NCBI GenBank assembly: GCA_963513935.1
Contig: OY740768.1
Coordinates: 73,818,877-73,882,876, forward strand
Reading direction: 5' to 3'
DNA: 64,000 nt
From: Aphrophora alni
Lineage: Eukaryota > Arthropoda > Insecta > Hemiptera > Aphrophoridae
The notes under the pieces are model-generated. The model ran no database searches, was not told where the DNA came from, and worked only from the letters and a program-made list of their open reading frames with translations. A program made the position numbers and the translations under genes. Shown in pieces: positions 53,342-64,000 of the stretch. Position 1 is the first letter of the stretch; every line of letters starts with the position of its first letter.

Positions 53342-55034
53342 TACTTTATAATCGAATGAAATAAGACTTTTGGTCATGGTGAAAATTTTAAGCGTTTTTA
53401 GGTTAAGTTTAGAATATTTTGGTACAGAAATAAGCATGCTAATCTTCACAACAATTTTTTTATTTTTTTTTTATTTTTCATAATCCGTCACTACTTTTTA
53501 CAAAATATATAACTATTTAAATAGATTGTGAAAAGCTTAAGGATTGTAACAACTCACTAATCAACTACGAATCCATTAATTTTTTTTTTGAAATTTTGAT
53601 GTAAAAACTGAGATATTTAAAAAAATAAAATAAAATAAATTGTCGGAAACAAAACTGTTAATGCCAAATTACGTTCACTTTAAAATAGGGACAAATTTTC
53701 TGTGGAACGTTTTAAAGAACCTATTTATACAATAAAATTTTACTGTCTTATTTTTACCTGACTAAATACAAAAGTAGATAAATGTGGTTCCGTAAATTTC
53801 CCTATTTCGCCATCTAGAAATTATTACAAAACAATAGGTCCTCGTAGTTTTCAGTTTCATCTGTAAAACCATTTCCTAATTTTTCGACAAATCATATCCA
53901 CAAATGTTATGCATATTTTTCTAAATGGTTACTTTATATCACAGAAAACACACACACCAAAGTGATATTGTTTATACCGATGACCAACGTTTGATAGAAT
54001 TCCATGTTATTCATATTAAAAACACACAAATTCTTTTGTAAATTATACATTTTACAAGGTCTAGCCGACCATGGTTTCGCCAGTTACGGCATTGGCGACG
54101 CTTACACAAAGACTAAAATTCTATGAAAAAAAATATTTTACACATATTTAGACAAAGCCCACAAGTCCCGTTCCATGACTATGGAACCTGTAGAAGGGAA
54201 ACCCAGCAAGTCTTTAGACATGCGTTGACAAAGGTAGTGGAGAAAAAGGCAAGAATTCTGTTATAATTGATTAAGACTAAATTAATTAACATTATTACAA
54301 GAAAGTCTCTTAATTTCTAATATTTTCCAAAGTTCTAACTGACATAAAATTAAATCAAACTAACGTATTGGAAACTTCACAACATTTGACTCATTTAAAA
54401 TAAATGTAGTTTTTTATCACGCTGTTATAAAAAAACAAAAGAAAAAAAACACAAAGTTACGATTTTCTCAAAATCGATCTAAACTATATCTCCCAAACTT
54501 TTTTCAATTTAGTCTTTATTAAGAACTCATACAAATCGTATTGGTTGACATTTCTGAAAATATACCAATTTTTGCATTATAACATTTGAAAAAAAATGAA
54601 TTGACAATAAATATGATTTTTCTCAAACTCTACCAATTTAGTCAAATTGTAATGACATTATGAAGGATAACGCCACAAATTCATGTATAAATCCAAGGAT
54701 ACATATTATAACGGTTCAGGAACCTTAATAACCATCACGAAAAGCTCGATTTTAACTACTTCACTCTTATATTTAGTGACCATTAAATTTGTTTGGCTTT
54801 TGTTTGATTTGGAAGATGGTTGAGTGAGTAAGTTTGTGCAATACTTAGCACCTTTTATTACTTATTGTTCCCGTAATTGTGGTTAAAAAAATTATCGGTA
54901 CATATTGTAAAATTCACCATAGTGTTCATTGAAGATTATATAATTTTGCTGTGATAAATTAATTTAAAAAGTCTTTTCTAAATAACTTTAAATCCATAAA
55001 TATGTGATGAAGTTCAAAACAATATTATATAGAT
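53342..55034. other. AT-rich DNA, no gene seen
   Basis: Nothing supported. The 54,055-54,260 part is a little richer in G and C, but has no open frame. Confidence 0.55.
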
Positions 55035-55245
55035 TAATTAGCCACAGTTTATTCCAATATCTGAAGAGAATAATTGGATTGACTGCATCACAGTCCTTGT
55101 AATTTGATGTAAATGTGTTTCCAGTTTCCATTATGGTAACTACGCAACGCGTCAGATAACGTGTTTAATAATACATCACGTGGTTTATTTAACGATGAGC
55201 AGAACATACATGAATTCCTGAGGTCAGAAAATATACGCGAACTGA
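55035..55245 (+). repeat. Dispersed repeat A, copy 3
   Basis: Blocks TAATTGGATTGACTGCA, CAGTCCTTGTAATTTGATG, TAAATGTGTTTCC, TTTCCATTATGGTAACTA, GTCAGATAACGTGTTTAAT and GAATTCCTGAGGTCA match copy 1 at 15.25 kb in order. There is a 7-bp internal duplication around GTTTCCAGTTTCC. Confidence 0.65.
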
Positions 55246-57459
55246 ATAATTGGAGATGAGGGGATTGGAGTTGAGGGGGTTTACATTCTATTAAACGTAA
55301 AATGAAGAAACTAGCTTTTATAAAGTTATGGACAATCACGGTTTTAAAATAGTTATTAACTTAAGTATTTTGTTGCGAGCCCAATGTTGCAAGTTGCATA
55401 ACCAATTTCTATATTTTTCCAACTAATCAATTATTTTGTTATCGACAACTGCTAATAAATTAAACTAGAACTTAGAGATCATAAAAGCACTGCACTACTT
55501 CGCTGTATGAGGTTTAAAGGCGTTTCTGTGAAAAGAGAGAAAATGGTGTGATAAAAGGAATAAAGGAAATAAAACAGGCATATAACATTTATTATACATT
55601 TAAAAAAAAATCAAAATGTTATAAGAAATACGGAGGTCTAAATATACAAATCATTATTCCCTATAAAACTAGAGAAAAAGAATTTGTGTTTTTGACCAGT
55701 CGTGTACTGCGATGCCGAATTTCTTAAATAACTCTTTAAAGGTATAAATAAAATGTTTTATAAAAATACGATAGCATATCTAAATTGCTTTTCGCTCATA
55801 ATAAATGCACAAGGAACATTGAGATATGATAGATTACTATAATTCTGATTCCTTATCAAAATAATAAGATTAACGTTTCTTTTGAAACAAACTCAATTCG
55901 CATGATTATTGGACTTTGGAGAAAAAACTTTAGATAACAATTTCCTCGTTTCTTTCATTTATTAACAAAGTAATCAATTTAGTACACTGTTATAAATAAA
56001 ATGAAAACAACAAAGTATTATAAATAATAAAATTATTAATTTCAGAAGCTGTGTCTATCCAATACCACGCCTTATAGACGCACAACATAAGTAATATATC
56101 ACAACAGTTTTTGTATTGATAAATATAGTTTATTCTATAATTAATTATCATTTTTGTAATAAATAAACTAACATTTGTGTGTACTCGACATTCCAGAGTA
56201 TGCGTGAAACTCCGTTTCTAGTGATAACTTATAACGTGTGAAATTGAAAAGAACCTAATAGCCTAGTAGTCTAGGACCATGCTATACTCCAGAGTTAGTG
56301 GATTGAAATTAGAACTGAGCGGTAATAATATTAAGACTATATTTAAACATTATTAGGAAAAACCCAAATTCACGAAATTTTACAAAATAGAAATGACTAT
56401 ATTATGTTGAACAGAGGACCAATAATGGTCAACTTCATAATCAGGGATTTTATGCCAACGGTGAGGTTACATAACAATTTGTCCCACTTCCAAAAATCTA
56501 GCGCTTTAACTTATGATAATTCTTTGTGGATATTTAGTAGAAAAAACAGAATAACATTAAAACAAGAATAATGTTTGCTGTAAACTGCTCTGTGAATTAT
56601 ATTTAAAATGTGTTAGCAGATCTGTGTTTTAAATTTGACTTGCTGAATTTTAGATTAGGTAAATAAATTTAATTTTAATTTTTGTTATTTTTATCTAAGC
56701 GACAAGATCGTTATTATGTCATATCTCCCTTTTTAATTTATGATATTATTTGAGTATGACGTTACTACATCTACTCCTCCTCCCCAACCCCGAAGGTAGT
56801 GTTATTAAACATCTACTTCTAAACCAATTTTGGTCCAATTATTTTCAAATACAAGACTGGATTTTAATCACACTGTATAATTTAATGAAATATTGTAAGT
56901 ATTTTAGTGACATATTTGTTTATTACGCGTCAACATCTAGAATATTCTGTCAATTTCTATTTCAATTTCCCCTAACTTACATAAAAAAAAAAAAAATTAC
57001 AACTAGTTGATCCTAAACGGTAGAATTTGGTAAAGTAATAAAAAGAAGCGTTTGCGTTATTGGTCACTTAATAAATGAAATATCCTGCAGCTGTAAACTT
57101 TATTGGAAACAAGATATTAAATTGCCAGCAAGTGTCTTCCCTAGAAAGATTTATCAGAAACCAAGTTTACAATAATCCGTTTATAATCCAAGTTTACCAT
57201 AATATGAATCCGTTTATAAAAAACAAAAACATTTATCATTCTTAATACATCATTACCACCTTTTGAATATAATGTTATTTAAATTATTGTTAAATTTTAG
57301 GTGAAGTTTTTACTTACTACTTCTTCAATTTGCATAAATTAAAACATTTTCAAGATTCAATGAGTTTACAAAAATATCAATTAAATTATTACAGTATTTA
57401 CCTAAAACACATACAGTAAACTAATTTTGTTTTCTGTTAATTTCTCTAAAGAGTTGTAC

Positions 57460-57462
<3 letters not shown>
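55246..57462. other. AT-rich DNA, no gene seen
   Basis: The frame at 56,750-57,010 is unrecognised; nothing else is supported. Confidence 0.55.

Positions 57463-57509
<47 letters not shown>
57463..57509. repeat. (AT)n microsatellite
   Basis: A pure AT run of about 47 bp. Confidence 0.95.
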
Positions 57510-57511
<2 letters not shown>

Positions 57512-58456
57512 AGATCATGTAACCTTGTGTATTGGAATAAATATAAATTGGTATCAAATATACACAGCAACTAGATTGTTCACGTTTACAACATATAGAG
57601 TAGCCAACAATTAAGTAAAGTTTCATTTTTTAGATAACATATTCAGTATTCCACGATTTATATACATTAAAGTGGTCATTATATTATTTACTATCACCTT
57701 AATCTCAATGAATGGCAAAACATAATCACAATGAACAGAGCAAGTAATACATAAAACATTCGACTTTTGCTCTTTATAATATTTAGTTGTGTTTTTTCAA
57801 TAGTACAGTAGCTATGGTATTATGTACCTATTATTTACGGTTTCATCCAAAACTAAGAATATTGTTACGATCAAGTTCAGCGTGTTACAAGAGCGATTTA
57901 TTAAATGTATTAAAACATCAAAAAACCGATCTCTCCTGTTGAAAAACTATTAGTTACTGTTATGTTTTATATATATATATATTTCCTATTATGAATTTTA
58001 TTCTTAAATAATCACCATTTCGTAAAAAGAGTAATAATTTTGCATCAAGATGAAAATACTATTTTAACTTCCATAAATTTAAGCATATAAATGCATAACT
58101 AAATCTTTATTTTATTTTATTACAATAATTATAAAGAAAAGCAGAAAATAACCGTTCAAAATTTAAAATACATATACAGATCAAATTCAATTAGTCTTTA
58201 TACACTGCATGATTAAAACTACGCAACAAAAGCAATTTAGTTTTGTTGCATACTGTCATAAACAGCTAAGTTACTTACTGTGAATGTTACGTTAAATTGG
58301 TAAGAAATATAGTATATAACTACATTTTCCCTTAAAATTATTTAAATAAAAGAGTAAAAGAACAAAACGTCATTGGGATGTGGATTTCTTCATATTTTAA
58401 TCTACGTTTATCTGTTATCAATAAGAACGTTAATTCAGGTTTCACACTACCATAAA
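57510..58456. other. AT-rich DNA, no gene seen
   Basis: Nothing supported beyond a short (TA) run near 57,969. Confidence 0.55.
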
Positions 58457-58756
<300 letters not shown>

Positions 58757-58757
<1 letters not shown>

Positions 58758-58851
58758 CACAGCTATGAAATAAATTCAAATAGGAAAATTATCATTTGAT
58801 ATATTATATCATATGATAATTTTCCTATTTGAATTTATTTCATAGCTGTGC
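58757..58851. repeat. 95-bp palindrome abutting the GA tract
   Basis: The sequence from GCACAGCTATG to CATAGCTGTGC is self-complementary about 58,804, with a single mismatched pair (58,796/58,812) and a one-base centre. It starts at the last base of the GA tract. No coding content. It may be a foldback insertion, a replication-slippage product or an assembly artefact. Confidence 0.8.
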
Positions 58852-59095
58852 AGTGACACAAGTGAATAAACGCTCTGGAGAAAATGTTACAAAGTTGGTA
58901 GAAGCTCTGGGGAAATGAGGAGAGCGGAAGATGATCATATGTGATCATCAAGTGGTTAGGTAGTGGTCATGGAAAAATTCTTACTACCTGACGCAGGCCT
59001 TAACTCGACATGTCCGATACTACATTTGGAGTTTTAAGAAAGTGGAAACAGCGTCAGGCATTACTTCCTAGGCAGAGAAAGGTAATGCGAAGTAA
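58852..59095. other. Less AT-rich unique block
   Basis: Contains GATGATCATATGTGATCATC, an 8-bp-arm hairpin near 58,932. No open frame is supported. Confidence 0.4.
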
Positions 59096-59251
59096 GCATT
59101 GTTTGAATGTGAGGAGTCTCAGCTACAAAAGGAAAATACTAAAAAATAGTTTGAAGAATAAATTACACAGGGCAACATAATTTTACTCATGATGGAGGAT
59201 TTAAAGAAGAGTTCAGGGATAGAAGATCATACAACGGACATTATAGAAGGA
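59096..59251 (+). pseudogene. Possible decayed coiled-coil reading frame
   Basis: One frame reads ALFECEESQLQKENTKK, stop, FEE, stop, ITQGNIILL and MMEDLKKSSGIEDHTTDI. The stops are TAG and TAA, as would arise from CAG or CAA (Gln) by C-to-T change. The residue pattern is charged and helical, and unlike translated AT-rich junk. I do not recognise the protein, and chance cannot be excluded over about 50 codons. Confidence 0.2.
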
Positions 59252-59989
59252 TAGAGAAGCAGTTTACTCTGCTTCAAAAGGATAGTGACAATGAAGATGT
59301 ACCCTAGCTAAGTAAACGTTAGATGACTTTAGTTAAGTGATACCTTGGAGTAGGTGCGAAGACTGACATCGTCGGGGTTTTATAGGTTGGAGTTCGACAA
59401 TAGTTAGGACAGGTCTCAGGTGATACAAAGTCAATGATGGATTTAGCCATCTCTATAAAATTTAAAAAAAGTTTTGGATATTAAAGTGCAATATTCTCAC
59501 TTAAAAAAATATCATTAGCATTTTAAGTCATCCTATTAAGTTTATCATATTATATTTTTCTTATTTATGAATATATTTACCGAGTATAAACAATTAACGG
59601 TATTATAAAAATACGTTTTTTTTTCTTCCAACGGTGAACCTATAACGTTAGAGTACCGACTTGAGATAAGTTCAGAAGTAGAATAGTTTGCTTTACGAGA
59701 CATATCATATGATTACATTTTATGATGCAAATTAATATTTTAATAACATTAATATTTATATAGATCAATTATTTCTCTTGTATTCAAAGAAGTTATGAAA
59801 TAAAAATATTAAATAAAAGTTAAAGGACTTTTACTTCCATTAATGCGAAAGTTAATTCATGTTTTCAATTCTCATAATTGTAATAGTTGTATAATTAACA
59901 TCCTTTATTCTTTCTGAGGTTAAAGCAGTTACTTTAGCTGACTAATAGTCATTGGAGTGAGGGTTCATACATATTACAGGGAGACTTCT
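59252..59989. other. No gene seen
   Basis: The less AT-rich block fades near 59,460; beyond it is AT-rich DNA with nothing supported. Confidence 0.5.
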
Positions 59990-60095
59990 ATTGCACACAT
60001 TCTCTGCATTAGTCTCTTGAAAATTTAAAAGGTTTTCAGGGCGCCTAAAGTAGAGATTTACTTGTATTGCGTGTCACAATGTAGTAAATAAACTG
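59990..60095 (+). repeat. Dispersed repeat C, copy 2
   Basis: Matches 7,495-7,595: CACATTCTCTGCATTAGTCTCTT, a GG-containing middle, then GATTTACTTGTATTGCGTGT. Confidence 0.4.
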
Positions 60096-63000
60096 TGTGA
60101 GAATAGAGTTTAGGTATTCAGTTAACATTCCAATGTAAACATTCTTTAAATTGAAATATTAGATTACAGAGGTAAGTGTAAAAGTTAAAAAATAGTTATC
60201 AAGATATGTAAGAAACAAGACAGTTGACATTATCAATTATTAATTTGATATTGTGGTAATTTAAAACGTATAAAACTATTTGTTACCTCTTCAAGAATGT
60301 TGTGCAATAATAACGGCATTTGCAAGTAATTGTGTATCATTTTTATTGGATGTTTCAACTATTATACCTCATTCCGAACTTAAGTGTTATACAAACAGTT
60401 AAGAATGTAATCATAGATTGAAATACTTGATAATAATAAGTTCCAGAAAAAAATAAGCACATTGTTCAATAATTATATAGCTTTTTACGTTTAGTTTTGT
60501 TGGTGGTACTACATTTGAATAGTTTAAAACATTTTAGAACAAAATCTAGTTATAACATTGTCCAAAACGGTTTACACTAGTCTATGGTAAGGTCTAATGT
60601 ATCTTTTTGTTGAGTTATTAAAGATGAATGGCCTAATCAGCAATTATAATTAATTTTGCATTATTACATTCTTTACTAAATTTGTATGCAAACTCAAAAA
60701 AAGATTTGAAATCACTTCACACGATATTACACACTGAGTCTGATCCTAAAATACGTTTGTGTTGAATTAGCTGAAGGGCCTAATCAAAACTTACAATTGT
60801 ATATTTTTATAGTGGTTTATATTAGTAACCTAATTTGTAATAAATCTTTCCGTAGATGAGCCCTATTTAGATGGAGTTCTCATTACTGAAAACTTTTAGA
60901 ACGCATTGCCGTTAGAATCCTTAGAGCTGTTTTCCAGAAAAAAATATACAAATGTATTTATTTATACAAGATACTTCGTATTTTAATTAATTTAATTTTC
61001 TAGTCTATTGATATTACTTTTACTCTTTTACATGTACATAGTTTAGCGAAAGTTATGAAATGGGTACGACAACCGGTGACGAGTTTTAGTCCCGTTTTGA
61101 AGTCCTTTGTTTCGAAAATTGACTTTGAAAATGATGTCTGTTTTTGCTCCGTCTTTCTGTCAGACTGCCCTCTGTCGTCTGTGAAATACATCATAGAGCA
61201 AACGAGAAAATTTATTTTAATCGGAATTTATTATTTTGGCATAGCTCGGTATTTTAATTATATTTTATTCTTAAAAATTGTGGTTATATACTATTAACAA
61301 AATCTAATTTTCAACCTGTAATTTACGTTCCACCGTAGAATATGATCAATATGAATATATTATTTACATAATTATTCGTATTACTGTAACATCTAAAATC
61401 CAGGCAAAAATGTTAAACCAGATAATTTTAAGTATTAATTTTATAATTATAACAAATAATCTTCATACATATTAGGTGATTAATTATATTGTTTCTTGTT
61501 TTTTACCTACATTTTGTTAAGATATTTGGTAACTAAATATTTAATCTATTTTCAGTTACATATCTATTTAGTAAACTACAATTACATATTTGAAACTGTT
61601 TGAAAGATAATTTAACTCACATATTAAACAGAAATATAAATTAAGAAAATCTAATATGTTGATAAAGTGAAATTGTTTTATCTTTTATAAATCTCGGCGT
61701 AGATTTTATTCCAACTTTGTGGAGTGACCAAAGTCCAACTTGATATGTAGTATCATAACCTATTTAATATTGTAATACATGTAATAAAATCTTTAAGTAA
61801 ATACATATAACAAAATATTCAAGAATAAATATTAATAGCTCACAATTAATTAGGCTTTGGACGGACATAAAAAAAAAACCTTTGGATTTTAGATGCTATA
61901 TTTGTTATATTTGCAACCAATTGTTAGAAAATTAGAATTGTTTTTGTTTTAATTTCGGTGGTAATCCCAAACTTTTAATTATCAATCCCAATTTATTAAT
62001 AAAACAATTTTATATAACGCCAAGTCGCTTTTAAGTTAATGCACAACTCATTACACATACAGACATAGAGCGAGGACCCGTCACAAATAAATAATATTAA
62101 AAAAATAGGATATTCCACAATAACATTTGCTTCTCTATAGCGACTGTACGGTTACGCAACATGCAAACATCCCTTTCAATAGTTTGGGAAAATATCTCTT
62201 TAGAAAGCGTAACGCCAAAGTGAGCTGTAAAATATTCTGTTGTTGACTGTGGATTAAAATTTGAATTTCCCCTTTAATTTAAGTAGTTTTATTTGGGGTG
62301 CCACCCTATAAAAAGAAGTGTTTTTAAATAAATGACAGATTTATATCAAATGAATTGAAATTGAGTTTTATTCGGAACAGATGAATTAGACTAAAATATG
62401 TAGCGAACGTTCAAAAAGACACTGGTTGCAGTCCTCCGATTGTGTTTAAATATGACCTTTAAGGTAGGGTTCATAACATGACCTATGAGGAAACAATGTG
62501 CTCTTTAAATATTCAGTTGCAATTTCCTTGCAATATATTCATCAACTTATTCCCAAAATGGAATAAATTATTATTTCGACAACATAATTTATTTCCTTAT
62601 AAAATCCAGTTATTTAACGTTTTATTACTAGATAATCTGAGGGGTACTATGGTGTAATATAAACAGTTGTAAAACGATAAATATAACAGATATAATTTTT
62701 TAGTAACTAGAACTCCCAGGGGCTCACTTTAGTGAGTTGGCCTTGTAAACTCCGAGGGACCCTAGTTGGATCTACACCTTTCTACATAGTTTAATTTTAT
62801 TACAAAAAATATTAAAAGAATGTCATAGCTTTATAAAACATAATCTATGCCATATATTCCTTCTATGTATGACAATCAAACAACTTATTTAGAAGTACTG
62901 TAACATTGAAAAATGATTCATTTAAAATAAATAGATTTTTTCTTTATAAAAAAACATGTTTACTAAAAATTAGAACATAAATAAAATAAAAACAAATTCT

Positions 63001-64000
63001 TTCCGGCCTGTTACAGAATAAAAGAATCCAATCCGAAATATACATGAATGTGGTTGTGATGTCAGCATAGAAGGTGTATGAGTAAATCAAGAAAGTCGGA
63101 ATTTATTTCCCTCGTAGTTTGTGTCTTGAATTCTTATCTTTTATAAATTTATTGATTTTCACTATATATTTATAAACGAATTTTTATGTCTTCTGTATGT
63201 TTATATACATGTCTCCCCATTTTAGGTTGTTTTTACATTTTACATAGATATTATCGGCTTAAAAAAGAATGGAAGTTTATTAATAGAAGAACTTGATTTA
63301 TGATATATTTAAACTGAATTGATTCCGTATTACAAACTGAAGTTTAGCATGTGTGCGTGTGCGTATCATTAACATATCTTTGAAACTAGGATGAGATATA
63401 TGTATAAGAATTTACAATTTTTGGAATGTGAATTTCAATCTTTTCGTTTTTATCAAGTATATGGAAATCTATTAGCTTCACTGAAATATTTCTTTTCAAT
63501 CGACGTTTATAAGGATTCCTGCTGTAATTCTTTTATATGCGTCTCATGGTTTTATTTTTACTCACATATAAACAATCTGAGCCAGTTGTTATAGGCAGAA
63601 ATTTATATTCAAGAAATGACTCAAAAATTAATTGTAATGTTTGGTCCAGATAAAAATAGGAGTCAAATGTCGTTCTACAATTTCATTTGGAATGTAGAGT
63701 TAAACTAAAAAACTAAAAAGTTCATGTTTTGTTAAAGTTACACTTTTCATTTTAAAAACATAAAAGAGTTAACGAATTGAAATTAAAAGACAAAATTTTG
63801 AATTTAGTTTTATAAAATAAAAATGCAGAAGCTTGTGTAAGTTGGAAGGAAAGTTAAGCCTAATTGGAAAGGGTGAGGTGAGATCAGTTGAAACATCAGT
63901 TCCGAGGGATTTCTACGTCAAGAAATGTGAAAGCGGTTTTATAGCTTGAAAGTGGGAAAGGTACAGATCTTACGAGTGGAACTGGAAAATAAATAACAAT
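60096..64000. other. AT-rich DNA, no gene seen
   Basis: No supported gene. Opposing frames at 61,000-61,194 (minus) and 61,055-61,297 (plus) overlap each other and have no domain. CTCACTTTAGTGAG near 62,724 forms a 6-bp hairpin. Nothing else noticed. Confidence 0.55.

Noticed and set aside
61000..61297. Opposing 64- and 80-residue frames
   Set aside because: Mutually overlapping, with no domain or transcription signal.

Overview
This window looks like animal, probably arthropod, intergenic or intronic DNA. It is strongly AT-rich throughout, and I see no host gene with a long open reading frame. The long reading frames all belong to transposable elements, and most other short open frames look like chance products of AT-rich sequence. 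The combination of a Jockey-clade LINE, a Penelope-like element, a TA-flanked Tc1/mariner relic of a type common in arthropods, very long microsatellites and a 26-bp minisatellite suggests an arthropod. A chelicerate such as a horseshoe crab or spider is plausible, but I cannot prove it from the sequence.

Layout. 1-11,100: AT-rich unique sequence with a hammerhead-like motif (3.66 kb), a possible small terminal exon (4.95 kb), one copy of a dispersed repeat (7.5 kb) and a 125-bp foldback (9.3 kb). 11.1-16.2 kb: a long (GT)n tract, an exon-like block on the minus strand (12.0 kb), a 1-kb minisatellite with a 130-bp higher-order period (12.96-14.0 kb), a (TA)n tract, dispersed repeat A and a 285-bp foldback (15.86-16.14 kb). 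19.2-21.2 kb: a frameshifted Penelope-like element whose GIY-YIG region has been split by an in-frame (TA)n expansion. 23.7 kb: a nearly perfect 206-bp hairpin beside a second copy of repeat A, then a polypyrimidine tract (24.3-24.85 kb). 30.0 kb: a GC-rich inverted-repeat element. 33.5-37.6 kb: TA and AATAT satellites. 39.1 kb: a diverged tandem duplication. 46.75-48.47 kb: a decayed Tc1/mariner element with terminal inverted repeats of about 280 bp and TA target duplications. 48.68-53.33 kb: a full-length Jockey-clade LINE with an 11-bp target-site duplication, a poly-A tail, two nonsense codons in ORF1 and one frameshift in ORF2. 58.46-58.85 kb: a (GA)n tract of about 277 bp abutting a 95-bp palindrome. 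58.9-59.5 kb: a less AT-rich block with a possible decayed reading frame. The remainder to 64 kb is featureless AT-rich DNA plus one more dispersed-repeat copy.

How things fit together. The mobile elements do not form a pathway; they are independent insertions of different ages. The LINE is the youngest large insertion and encodes an RNA-binding Gag-like ORF1 protein and an endonuclease/reverse transcriptase. In its reconstructed layout the ORF1 stop and ORF2 start overlap as ATGA, which suggests translational coupling. The most interesting thread is a set of short repeats, several of them foldbacks, that share a hammerhead-ribozyme-like core (CTGATGA, variable stem, GAAAC, short linker, GTC). 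A weaker version lies in the 3' flank of the Penelope-like element, a class known to carry hammerhead motifs.
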